The position numbers and the translations under genes are program-made. A stretch of DNA of 64,000 bases from Serinus canaria (Eukaryota > Chordata > Aves > Passeriformes > Fringillidae). The notes under the pieces are model-generated. The model was not told where the DNA came from, did no database searches, and saw only the letters and a program-made list of their open reading frames with translations. Positions 35,928 to 46,799 of the stretch are shown here, piece after piece; positions within the stretch are counted from its first letter, which is position 1, and each line of letters opens with the position of its first letter. The DNA is taken from the NCBI RefSeq assembly GCF_022539315.1, contig NC_066313.1, forward strand, positions 31,409,059 to 31,473,058. The letters run 5' to 3'.

Positions 35928-35974
35928 CAAGCTGTCAGTAATATTTTCATGCCTGTCTTAACAGCAGCTGGGGC
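35928..35974 (-). other. Candidate 47-bp internal exon, minus strand
   Basis: On the minus strand a long, clean pyrimidine tract ends in an acceptor (ctttctgctttctcttttcc then ccag, ending 35975). The 47 bp that follow end in a strong donor TTG|GTAAGT at 35928/35927. Only one frame is open through it, reading APAAVKTGMKILLTA plus two bases; the other two hit stops. The exon-first frame is phase 0 and would join in frame to the donor at 52011 in the CpG island. This is the best splice-site pair I found in the window. Short exons like this can arise by chance or belong to a non-coding RNA. Confidence 0.4.
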
Positions 35975-35989
35975 CTGGGGAAAAGAGAA

Positions 35990-38105
35990 AGCAGAAAGAT
36001 TTGTCTCAGTTGCTTTCTACAGCAATGTAGGAGTTAGAGGAGGGTGTCAGTGAATCAGATGCCTCAGGTCACTGGAGTCTCCTCCAGCACATCAGTGCAA
36101 CTTCTCAAGTTCTCTATGATGGCGCAGATTTACACCAGAAGAGCATCTCAGAGCAAGTATGAGTGCAGAAATTCATGGTTTTGTAGTCATACATTTTCTG
36201 TAGATGCCTTTATGATATACAGGCTGGAATTTTTTAAACTATTGGAAAACTACACAATTTTTTTTTTCCTTTCTACAAGATATTATCATGACAATTACCA
36301 AATTTCCTAAAATAACACAACACAGCAAGTCAGATATCTTGAATAAATTTCTTTAGCTTTTATTTATCAAGCAAATTGAACAAGAAGATATTAAATATGG
36401 TTGAAACTTTTTTGGTCTTGTTCTTGTGAAATGAAAGCCAGTGAACTGATAAAAAAGTTTATAATAGAGTGGCTGTAACAGTTGAAGACACAAGTCCTGG
36501 TTTTGAGAACATTAAACAATACCTAAACTGTAGGTTCTTTAGAAAAGAAATATTGTATTGTAGATAGAATTTTGCCATAAATGAGGAGCCAGGATACACT
36601 AAAAATATTATAATATATTCAGTGATAAGAAAACATGAAATTCAGATATTTACTAGTTTTCTGAAATATGGCCTATTAGGTTACAATTCAATTCTGACCA
36701 ATAAAAATAAATATTTATAGTAACCAAGTAAAATATTCCTAGCCCAAAGGGTACATGCAAAGGTACTGGGTCTCTTTTTATGTAATTATTAAAATGTATT
36801 CTCTTTTCATGTAATTATTAAAGTAAGACTCTATTATTGGTGGGCATTAGTGCATTAGTAGTGATCAAACTGAAGACAGAATTGAGCTATTTCCCTGTTT
36901 TCTCAGATGGTCTTTCCAGAAACTGATAAGCTTCACCAAAATTGATGTGTCAGATGAGAAACTGCCGCTAAATTCAACATGGCTTTTAGCTGCACTGAAA
37001 TATTTAAATTAACTGAAACAAATTTAATGAAAGCAGTGAAGACGTTAAATGTCGTTGGACTAAAATGCCAATTACTTGTAAACACAATGGACAAATCAGC
37101 TTCTGCAAACCCACTGTTTCAGAGTATAAAGACTTCTATACAAGAAGAGGAAATGTTCTCCGCACAGGGGTTTAGGAAACGGTCACTAAAGCCATTATGA
37201 TACCTTAAATAAAGACAACGGTAAAAAAATAGCACTCCACAGAATGTAATCTCAGCTCCATTTTCCTTTAATACCACTCACCTCATCAGACCTGAGTCTG
37301 TGTAGAGAGGCTTAATACTTTATCTGAAGAAATCCCACTCAGCCTCCTTCACAAGCAGATAATGACAGGAAGCATTCCTAACAGCATTACTCATTTACAA
37401 ACACTAGTAAGTATTATGGGATTTTATTCCAACATCATTTTATGCTTCTGTGGTTCAGAACTTTAATGAATTACATTGCATTTCTAGTAGGAGGCTCTGT
37501 GGGATAAGAATTTCAAATAAATATCTACTTAAACTGTCTGTTTTCAAGCTTTTTACAGATCCCTTGCTTCAAACAAGCTGATCACATCATAAAAACAGCC
37601 AAATAAACAAAATAAATCTGTGTAAATAGTTTGGGGTTTTCCCAGCTCCATATCAATGTTAGAGCTAAATTTTATTTAATTACTTCTAGTGACGGCTTAT
37701 TCTTATCAAGATCAGAGCCAGCAAATTTAAGGACAGCAGTCTGAGGACTTTGATATGTATCTGTTTTGTTTATTCCTGCTGTCCATTATGTTTTGATTTC
37801 AAAACCTGCTCTGAAGATACATCTGCTCAAGAGATGGTTATGGATATGTATCATTATTAGTCTGAATTTTTTCTGCAACTCACACCAAGCAATTCTCTCA
37901 ATATTTACCTTCACTACACAGCTATGTACAATGAAAACTGCTACTTATTTTCAGCATGGCTAACCACACATTGAAATTAATGGGATGGGAATAGCATCAA
38001 ACAGAGGGAAGAACCATCAAATACAACAGAACAGCTGTGAATGGAAACATGAAAGGCAGCAAAGATCCAACCTACACAGAAATTAAGAAAAAAAAAAAGT
38101 TTTGA
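35990..38105. other. Non-coding stretch
   Basis: No repeat family or protein is recognised. It holds a duplicated segment at 36771-36828 and an isolated strong donor-like site on the minus strand at 37282/37281 (GATGAG|GTGAGT) without a convincing acceptor. Confidence 0.45.
36771..36828 (+). repeat. About 28-bp imperfect tandem duplication
   Basis: tctctttttatgtaattatt followed by aaaatgtat is repeated next to itself as tctcttttcatgtaattatt followed by aaagtaag. Two copies in direct orientation. Confidence 0.85.
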
Positions 38106-38107
38106 TG

Positions 38108-38443
38108 AATTTATTGCCCTCTACAATTTCCTGAAAGGTGTTTGTGTCAAGATGGGGGTCAGCCTCTTCTGCCAAGCAACTAGGACTGGGGGAAATGGTC
38201 CCAAGTTGTACCAGGATAGGTTCAGGCTGGATATAAGGGAACATTTCTTCATTGAAAAGAGCCTATTCCAAAATAAAAGTTTTGGAATAGGCTGCTCAAG
38301 GAAGTGGGGGAGTCACCATCCTTGTAAGTATTCAAAAAGGGAGTGGATGTGGCACTTTGTGATTTGCTTTAGAGAACATGGTGGTATTCAGCTGAAGGTT
38401 CCACTGGATCTTAGAGGTCTTATTGAACCCTAATGATTCCATG
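38108..38443 (+). mobile_element. CR1 LINE 3' fragment, plus orientation
   Basis: The sense strand starts in the end of ORF2 (ttattgccctctacaatttc, ctgaaaggtg, corresponding to the IALYNYLKG block). It runs through 'ggttcaggctggatataagg' and 'gaacatttcttcattgaaaa', then 'ctgctcaaggaagtggggga' and 'cactggatcttagaggtctt', to a decayed tail 'ctaatgattccatg'. The plus-strand open frame (38152-38433) is CR1 remnant, with DRFRLDIREHFF being the conserved CR1 block. A 34-bp palindrome interrupts it at 38260-38293. Confidence 0.93.
38260..38293. repeat. Perfect 14-bp inverted repeat inside a CR1 copy
   Basis: agcctattccaaaa (38260-38273), 6-bp loop, ttttggaataggct (38280-38293). In CR1 the sequence expected here has only the second arm (the ...GGAACAGGCTGCCC... 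block). The first arm is therefore an inverted local copy, as expected from a replication template switch. Confidence 0.92.
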
Positions 38444-38449
38444 CCAGCT

Positions 38450-40885
38450 GGTTTATGTTGTGAAATATTTCCCAAAAAAGCATGGAGTATTCAAAAGTAA
38501 GGCAAAAAAAAAAGCCATCTAAGGTTTAATGGAACAGTGCCGTTACCCAAGAGGTGGTTAAATGTCCAAACAGTGTTTTCTGCCTCTGTCTCTTTTGAAC
38601 TATTTTTGAACTATGATTGGGGCCAAAAAAAAGTAGAAATTCTTTTGAGTGGCAAATTAGCATCCACTTTCAGATTGTAAAGAATCTATTTAGGTGAGTG
38701 TCTAGCAAGCCCATGGAAATAATGTTTTCTGAAGTACCTCTTGATTGTTTTTATAATTAAATGTAACTTAGAGAAAAGAAGATGTGAATCTTCACCTCAC
38801 CTTTTCTTTATTACATATTATATATATTATATATTCACTTCTGTATTGCATTCTTTATTCTTGCATAGTTGATAGTTGTGATTTGCATCCTGTCTATTCA
38901 TACATAAAAGCTTTATTGAAATATCAAAATAAAAATTGCTACCTTTTTTATGCCCTTCTATAAGAATAAATACTCATGTTTTACCAGGAATGATGGAAAA
39001 CATGTTCTCCCCTTAAATCAACAATTACTAAAACAGTCTATATTAAAGCTAAAGAAGACTTAATTTACATAATGATGACACACAAATTGCTTAAATAAAA
39101 CAGTAGCCACATTAAAAATGTATTAGGAAGAAGGTGAAAATAGAGAAAGTTGCACTTCAATCATTGCAATGATGAGGAAAAAGCCAGCTGGCAAGAGCGA
39201 CCACACTTAGTATAACAAATTACAAAGGATATTTTAGAGGCATCTACCACATGCAAAGGTCTGTTGAAAAGGTGAAAATACAGCAACAACTTCAAATGAT
39301 GTGTCAGTCATGTCCTGGCACTAGTTCTGCTTCAAAAAATGTATTGTTGTATCACCAGCACCACAGCATAGGTTAATTACCCATACATTACTTAATTACC
39401 CATACATAACTTAATTACCCATACATAAGCAACATTTTTATTAAGAAATTGGGGGGGGTCACAGTAAGGACATACTGAATTTCAGTTTGCTGATACAACC
39501 TTTGATCAGTCTCCTTGTGCATAAATACCACGAAAATCCTGAATTACGCTCCCTGAGCCTCAACCAGTTCACAGACAAACCAGGGTGAAGAATTGCAGTT
39601 ATTTTTGCACATGCTTTCTTTTTCTTTCTGTATAAACCAATTATTCATGATCTCACATCACTCCTCCAGTCTTCTACGTGGTTATAAAAATACAAGATCT
39701 GTTCATTTGATTATTCTGAACTGCTAAGTAATTTTGGTGATGGCAGGAGAGCTCTAAGTAATCATTCACTTTTTGAACCATGAAATCTAGAGAGTATCCA
39801 TCCGCAATAGAGGACCACAGGCCTGGGATTCATTTTATCTACATTTAGTCACAGAAAACTTAGGTTCTTAGTCTAAATTAGGCTTCTAATTTCTTTCTAT
39901 AAGTGATGGAGAGAGACAATCAATTCCAGATTCATTCAATCCTAAAATAGACAATTAAGATAAATGAAGGACTGTCTGAGCAATCCTGTCTCACTTATCT
40001 GGCCTCGTGACTGGCTTAGACAAGACCCCTAACATTTATATGGTTAATATGACATGATTGATTCTACCTCAAAATACACAGATCTCACTTTTCTTCCATG
40101 TTCTACCATGTGTTTGCAAGGGAGCATTAAGTGGTTAGATGAAAATAAATTGCAGGCATTTTCATAAGGACGTACAATAGATGTGGTCATAAAACCATGC
40201 AGGAAAAGTGAGGAAGCCTCGGTCCATTTGTCAGCAAGGGACATGGATATTCCTCTACAACAGTTATTTGGATTGAGACTGAATAACCATCTCTGCTGAA
40301 CAGAATAAGTAATTAGTACTAATCAGACAATTAGTGATTCTGATGTAAGCCTATGGTAGGCTTTCAATGCTATAGAAGCACATATATGTAAAGCTAAAAT
40401 GCAAATGTAGCGATACATAATGAGTAAAAGGAGGATTTCTGCATATTATTTTGAACACACATAAGTAATTGTCAGCCCATTACTAGATAATTTGGAATAA
40501 TGATCAATTATTTAACACAAACCTCAAATTTCAGAGGGGGAAATGGTCTCTAGCCCTGAATTTTGCTAAAATTTTTAATTGCTTTGCAAAGATGCAGAAA
40601 AAAACCCTGCAGATTAAATCAGACTTCTCATGCATGACCTCAGTCCCATGACACCAAGCTGCTTCATGGGGCATTGGCACTGGCAGGTACCACCAGCAGC
40701 CCTCAGGAGAGGCCAGTATAACTACAGGGACAGACTTCCAATGTCCTGTCACATCCATGCAGGTAAGATATACTTGTTTTGACAAAACTACACCTGAGTA
40801 TCAAAAAACCTGAGTTTTTAGGTGCCTGCAATCCATATGCTGGCAATAACAAAAGTGGCATTTGAGAAACTTTAGCATTCACAGA
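38450..40885. other. Non-coding stretch
   Basis: No gene is recognised. It contains the 19-bp triplicate at 39373-39429 and a TA-rich patch at about 38812-38835. Confidence 0.5.
39373..39429 (+). repeat. 19-bp tandem repeat, three copies
   Basis: ttaattacccatacattac (39373-39391), ttaattacccatacataac (39392-39410) and ttaattacccatacataag (39411-39429). The three units differ only at one or two positions near their ends. Each unit carries TAATTA, the core recognised by many homeodomain proteins; any regulatory role is speculation. Confidence 0.97.
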
Positions 40886-40887
40886 CT

Positions 40888-41015
40888 GATGCAATCATAA
40901 AACGGTTTTGGGTTGGAAGGGACCTTAAAGATCATCGAATTCCAATCTCCCTGCCATGGGCAGGGACACCTTGCTCAAAGACCCAACCAGCTTGGCCTTG
41001 AATGTTTCCATTAAA
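40888..41015 (-). mobile_element. CR1 LINE 3' fragment, minus orientation
   Basis: The antisense tail and 3' part are well preserved on the plus strand: ttttgggttggaagggacct, taaagatcatcgaattccaa, tgccatgggcagggacacct and ttggccttgaatgtttcca. It is among the least diverged CR1 tails here, suggesting a younger subfamily. Truncated near 41015. Confidence 0.95.
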
Positions 41016-41019
41016 TCTC

Positions 41020-43260
41020 CATTTATAAGTAAAAGTTAGGTAGGGTGGGGATGCATCTGACCAAATTGAGGTATTATGCTGAGTCTATGAGGTGGCATAG
41101 ACAGTGGGGTTTTTCAGTCCTTAGCAGCATATTGCAAGTTTTGCTGTGATTCCTTTAGTCAACAGCTTGTCATGTTTTTCAAATCAAAACATCAGCTTAG
41201 AAATTTCTTAGACAGAAATGTTTAGTAGAAGAAAATTACATAAAATATATTATTTGCATTTACTAACTCAAGAATAACATATTTTAAACTTAGGATTTTT
41301 TAGGACTACAGCAAGAACGAGGAAATACAAAATGAGAATCAGCTGTCCACAAGATGTATGACAAAATATCTGATTTGATGTAAGAAATTGCTTCTGTTTA
41401 GCTCCTATCAGCTCATAAAGAATAGCTTACATAAACAACAGAGTGGAGAAAAAAAAGCAAAGTAACATGCTGAGACCTGCTGTCAAGGAACAGTGCCTCA
41501 TCAAGGCACAAAACAAGAGTCTGAAAACACAGAAGTTCAGATCATCTTAAATCATCTCATCATAATCTGACCAAATCTCACTTAATAGCTTTGCCTATGT
41601 ATTGACATGCAAATATTTGTAGACATGGATCTCCAGGCAGACATTCCCTTCCCCTTCTCCATTGAACTGGTGGATGGAAGGACATTGTCCCCTTAACCAG
41701 GCAGCTGATTAAGGCAGTGGCAGCAGCCTCCAGCTGACATGGAGATGTTCAAGGCACTTCCACCCTGCGCTATGATGCACACAGTGGGGTTTATCTCACT
41801 TTGTTTTTGATGCCCTTAGAGAAGACACCTGCATTTGGGATAATCACTTGAGCCTCCACCACTGGCACTGGCAAGAAACAGGCACTTTAGGAGCTTAACT
41901 ACCTAATCCTTATTCAGACTGTTCTCACCTTGTGCTTACACCAATCTGTTCCCACTTTTATTTGGAATCTCTCTACCACATTTCCCCACCTGGAAGAGCA
42001 GCTGCACCTCCTGCAAGGCAGCAGATGCAAATAGATGTGGACTGCTGAAAGCTTGCTACTGTCTTACATTTATTTATCTTTTATCTGGAAAGATTAAAAA
42101 AAAAAAAAAAAAGAAAGAAAATGAATAGAAAATAAAAAGAAATAAAGAGGAAAAAAGAAAAGTACTGGTTTTGTTTTCCTCAGAAACACTGTCAGTTATT
42201 TTGAAGCCTTTAATACAGTAACCAACCAATAATCCCACATAAGACACTTTTACAGTTTTTGTGATAACCTCTTCAGCACAAGTTAACTGTCATTATCAAA
42301 AACATTTAAAAATACTTAAACCACAGCTTGACATGGATTTTTCTACTGGTTGTTTCATTAGAATTTTAGTCCTTTCATGCACTAATTCTGGTTTTGTGCC
42401 TTGAAGCAGATGTTATCTTGCCAATGGAAATGTTTTTTACACCTCTTTCCTCCCTCTTTTGCAAGCATGCAAGTAAAGATACAAATAGCTTAAAGGGAAA
42501 AGGTTTGCTCAGCAGTAAGGCCTGGTGCATGTAGGGAGGTATTTTTCTGATTAATTCTCTGACCTAGCAATTTCCAGAGCTTGCTTCTTATGGCTGTATA
42601 AAACTTTAAGCAGATGAATTTTCTGCTTGATGACTTTGGTGTTTTTTGATTGTTTCCTTTTTGTTTTTTTCATGATGCTTTGGGATACATGTCTAATTGA
42701 TATTTTATGCTCTTCACACAGGCTTGTCAGTGCTTGGTGTACAATGTCCTTGTTTCCAGGAGTGGGTAACTCACTTCAAAGGCTTGAAGATCCCAAGTTT
42801 GCCTGACCTTGCAAGGCCTTATTTATCTTGGACCCTGCTTATTTTATGTAAGAAAAAGAAAATAATTGGTCCCTTTTAATATTTTCCCCTGACCATGCAA
42901 TACACATATCCATCCTTTCCTGTCTGTAAGAAGATTTTTTTATTGTTGATGACCTAATCATATTCCTCTTCATTGCCTTTATGGTAACTGGGGGTTTTGG
43001 CTGAAATCTCTGTGCAAAACCAGTTTAAAGACAGAAGATAAGAGAAAAAAACACTCACTCTGAATACTTGGCATTTTTCTTAGAAAAAGCAGGAGAGCAA
43101 CTGGAGACCTGAGACACATTTGGACTGCAGATGCAGTGAAGCATAATAAGACATGAGCTTGCTTTCACAGCTGTCTCAGATACCACAGACACCCAGAAAA
43201 GACCATGGCCTAATTTTTCTTAAATTATCCTGTGTGTCTCTCTCTGCTTCCTTGGCTCAG
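41020..43260. other. Non-coding stretch
   Basis: No gene is supported. A poly(A)/purine-rich run occupies about 42094-42175 (A-run, then aaagaaagaaaatgaataga-type sequence). The part at 41620-42040 is less AT-rich but shows no open frame with a recognisable domain. Confidence 0.45.
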
Positions 43261-43431
43261 CTGTTTCCAGGATGTGAGCTGGGGACAGGCATTGATGTGC
43301 AACAGTGCGACACTGACCAAGCTTACTGCCAAAGGAAAATCACATCTGTCCCAGCACAGCCAGGAGAAAACCTTGCTCTGCGTTCCATTTCCTCAGTGTG
43401 GATGTTCAAAAGGAACCATCAGGCTGCACAG
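43261..43431 (+). other. Candidate 171-bp exon
   Basis: A branch-like cttaaat and a long pyrimidine tract (tgtgtgtctctctctgcttc, cttggctcag) end at 43260. The following 171 bp end at CAG|GTCAGC (43431/43432), an acceptable donor. The length is a multiple of three, and the frame is open throughout from its first base, reading LFPGCELGTGIDVQQCDTDQ and ending NHQAAQ. A second frame is also open over this part, which weakens the coding case. The segment is more GC-rich than its flanks. I do not recognise the translation, and it could be a non-coding RNA exon or chance. Confidence 0.27.
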
Positions 43432-43434
43432 GTC

Positions 43435-44020
43435 AGCAGTAGAAACAAAAGCATTGTGTTAAAGGATTGCCTCACCCTTAAGATTCTCTAGAGCCTGATC
43501 CTGCAGTGAGGTTCATGCTGAGGTTCTCACTTTACAAGATCCAAGAAGCCAAGACAGAAAGTGCTTTCATCATGAAAAGCACAGGTGTATCATGAATTTA
43601 TGCTACAAATACCCATCTGCCAAACAGCTGTTTGAAGTTATAAAACCCAGGAGAAAGCCAGGCAGCTTTTGTCAGTTTTTAGTGTTGTGCATTGAAAAAA
43701 ATTAGCTAAAAGAGTCTTTTGGTAGCTCCATAACTACACTCAACTGATCATTTCTTTCTAGCTGCTGTAATTGATAAGCTTTACCATTACCTCTAGGTTT
43801 TTAGCTATAAATTCTTAGGGGAGAAAAAAGAGAAAAAAAAACATTTCCTATTTTAAGATGAAATCCAGTTTTGTGTTTTTAAAAAGTAAGCTGCAAAATA
43901 CATTCAGCACTTCCAATTAGCTATTCTCTCCCAGAAAACAACCCCTGCCTTACAGAGGTATAAGGTACTTCTTTCACTTTTTTTTTTCAATATTCAAACA
44001 ATAAATGACTGCTGTAAAGT
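43435..44020. other. Non-coding stretch, nothing recognised
   Basis: No repeat or gene is supported. The open frame through the candidate exon upstream runs on to a stop at 43491. Confidence 0.5.
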
Positions 44021-44024
44021 ATTC

Positions 44025-44190
44025 ATAAAATTTAAGACGGAAAGAGACCATTAAACCATGACATCTAAATGTCACAATTTCACCCAGTAAGCTTACAGCA
44101 GACCCAAAATTGTATTTAACTAAAACATTCTACCAGGAGGGCCCCTACTTTTGACTCAAACTCACTCAGACACAGAGAATTAAGTAATTA
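44025..44190 (-). mobile_element. Ancient CR1/L3-type LINE 3' end, minus orientation
   Basis: The plus strand matches the antisense 3' end of an old amniote CR1/L3 family: 'ggaaagagaccattaaacca', 'tgacatctaaatgtcaca' and 'atttcacccagtaagcttac', followed by 'tatttaactaaaacattcta' and 'ccaggagggcccctactttt'. It differs clearly from the younger avian CR1 tails elsewhere in the window, so it likely predates them. The family match is from memory. Confidence 0.68.
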
Positions 44191-44194
44191 TTAA

Positions 44195-46645
44195 TTATTT
44201 CAATGGTATTTTTTAGAAACCTATGGCAGCCACCTGTAAAAATTTATAACTAAATTTCAATTCTACCTGCAGCATCTTCTTCATCTGTTATTTCCTTTCA
44301 CACCTCTTGAGTACATTGCATTACCAATCAAACAAAACTTTAGTGTAAAGACTGGAACTCTTGGTTACTATGGTACTTTGGAAATGCTGATATTTTGCTT
44401 TTTAAGTCTGAAAGTTATGACTAGTTTTTGGGAATTATTTTTTAAGCAAGGTTGTTCAAAAGTATTCCTTTGTAATTGCATTTTTGGGGAAACAGAAGCT
44501 GATGATATTTGAAGATCGTAGGAAAATTCTTGTGAGATTCCTGAAGCATTACTAACAGAACCAGTGGAATGTCTTTCTTATTCCTCTGTACCCTCTATAA
44601 AGCCATTCAGGTTTAGGGGGAAAAAAATATCTTTTTAAAATAAGATTCTTTACTTGTGTGAAACAGGAAGCCTATATTTTAATAATTGATTGATTGATTA
44701 TTCACAGTGTTCATTAATAGATCCCAATGGATACTTTTGAGAACAGCCACACCCTATGCTTCATTTTCTGCCACAGGTGGTACCTGCTAGAGAGCCATTA
44801 TCCAGATACACTAGACAGCACTGATTTATGGTATCTGTATTTGGGAAGGATGGACAATGAGAGAATCAAGCAACTTGTCCACTTCCCAGTAAAGCAGAGC
44901 AAATCACTTTTTTTTAATCTGTTTTAGTATTCTCCTGTGTCATTGCTGTAGCCTCCTGAGTACTCTACAATTTTTTAGCTATGATTGTTTATCTACCCAG
45001 TTCATGTGCTTGGTGAAGATGTACAACTGCCTTCATTTTACAGAGAAAAAAAGAAGAGAGGAAAAGCAAGTGAGGGGAAATCAGGACCAAGTTTTTTGAA
45101 TGAGAAGCTACTTTATGAGATGTGAATTTTTGGCATGTTTCTATAGTGACCTTAAGAAAACCATGTTGTTGAGCTGCTCCAGGGTATTAGCTACTCCTGT
45201 ATGTAATATACCTCACAAGAGCGGAACAAATATAATTTTAATTTGCTTTCCATTACACCCACTGCTAAAAAATGGCACTACTATAACAAATGCTCTTTAG
45301 TTTCTTCATTTGTAGCTAAATTCATAAATCTCAGTAACTATAAATGTATCTCAAGGTCAGAGTTACTACAGTAACCCATTCATTTTGTTTTCCTTTCACT
45401 AAATCCATTATCTGAACAAATTATTAGGTGACCTTTTTAGTTACAGCAATTCAATAAAACTTACATTAGATGGAGTTTCAGGAACATTAGTCTAATGTGC
45501 TTTAAAAGATCACCTTCTCTGAGCAATATAATAAGTTTGTGTGAAAAGCATAAAGCATGTAATATGTAATAAAATCCAGCCTTTAATGAACCATCTAGAA
45601 AAACTGATTCATGTTATAATTCGATGGAAACCCTCCCTTAATTAATGGATAAGAAACAAACAGTAACTACTGGATGTTACTTTTGCTTATATATTAAGCT
45701 TGTTTTTCCTTTTAAAATGTATGCTCCTGATTTATACCGTTCAAGAAATTATAGTTTAAATGACCTTGGTTTCAAGATTAATATGCTATGAAAAGGCATA
45801 CTTTCACAGCTAATTAAAAAGGGGTCTCTGATTACCAGTTAGTAGCAGTTGCACTAAGATACTGCTTAATTTTCCAAAGTGGTAGTAGGTCAAGACTGTA
45901 AATTTAATAAACTGTCTTAGATGTTTGATGGATGCTGGTTTTCTTCACCAGATACCTCGAGGCCAGCCAGATAAACAATAAATAAAACACAGCTCCAGCT
46001 ATCAAGCAGAAATTTTTATCAGGGAAGAACACACATGATCACTCAAATCCATGATTTTCTTGAAGAATATAAGGCATTAATCTGATTCTCTTTGCAAATA
46101 AAACAGGAATAATCACTTTTAAAAACCCAGCTGAAATTCTCTACATCTTGTGCTGCCAGATTGCTGTCAAGAAGAAAACTAGTTTAACTTTAATTTCTAA
46201 TCAGTCTAGAGAGGTCTGTATGCAGAAAGAAAAGCAATAATAAATTTCCACCAGTTCAACATCAGCAATCAGTCATTTCTCCTGCAGATGTATTCAGCAC
46301 AGGAACATGAGCCAACTTGAGTAAAGGTCAGGACACAGCAAAATATTGAACTAAATGAGTTCCTCCTGCTACTAGGGTTTATTGAGCAGTCTTGCATTCA
46401 TCCAGTTTGTGGGCATTTCATTTAGCTCTATATTTTTCCAAATATTTGTGTGTCTGTTGCCCTGTGGACCATCTGGACACCAATAAACTTTTCAGCATTT
46501 TCTCCTAACTGCTCATCCACAGGAAAAAAAAAAGAAAAGTAGTAATTATTTCCTTTTCCCAATTGGTACCTCTACTAATTATTTGAGACAGAGGCATTGA
46601 AAATACCAAAAAAATTTTAGGAAATGCCAGAGATTTGTTTTACAA
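44195..46645. other. Non-coding stretch
   Basis: No gene or interspersed repeat is recognised. The part at 45300-46100 is repeat-free, AT-rich and of high complexity, with several TAAT/ATTA cores, for example around 45638-45645 and 45813-45817. That is compatible with a conserved regulatory element but not evidence of one. A short attgattgattgatta run lies at about 44684-44699. Confidence 0.4.
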
Positions 46646-46649
46646 TTTA

Positions 46650-46798
46650 CAGATTGGATGTTGCATCCCTAGAAGCATTCAAAACCAGGTTGGATGGGGC
46701 TTTGAGCAGCCCAGACTAATGGAAGTTGCTCCCGTTCATGGCTGGGGGTTTGGAACCAAATGATCTTTAATGTTCATTCCAACCCAAATCATTCTAGA
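46650..46798 (+). mobile_element. CR1 LINE 3' fragment, plus orientation
   Basis: Sense CR1 3' end: ttgcatccctagaagcattc, aaaaccaggttggatggggc, tttgagcagcccagacta and ccaaatgatctttaatgttc, with a tail remnant aacccaaatcattctagaag. 5'-truncated. Confidence 0.94.
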
Positions 46799-46799
46799 A

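Noticed and set aside
37267..37330. Strong minus-strand donor GATGAG|GTGAGT
   Set aside because: Possible acceptors give either a 16-bp or about 42-bp exon with stops, so it is most likely a chance donor-like site.
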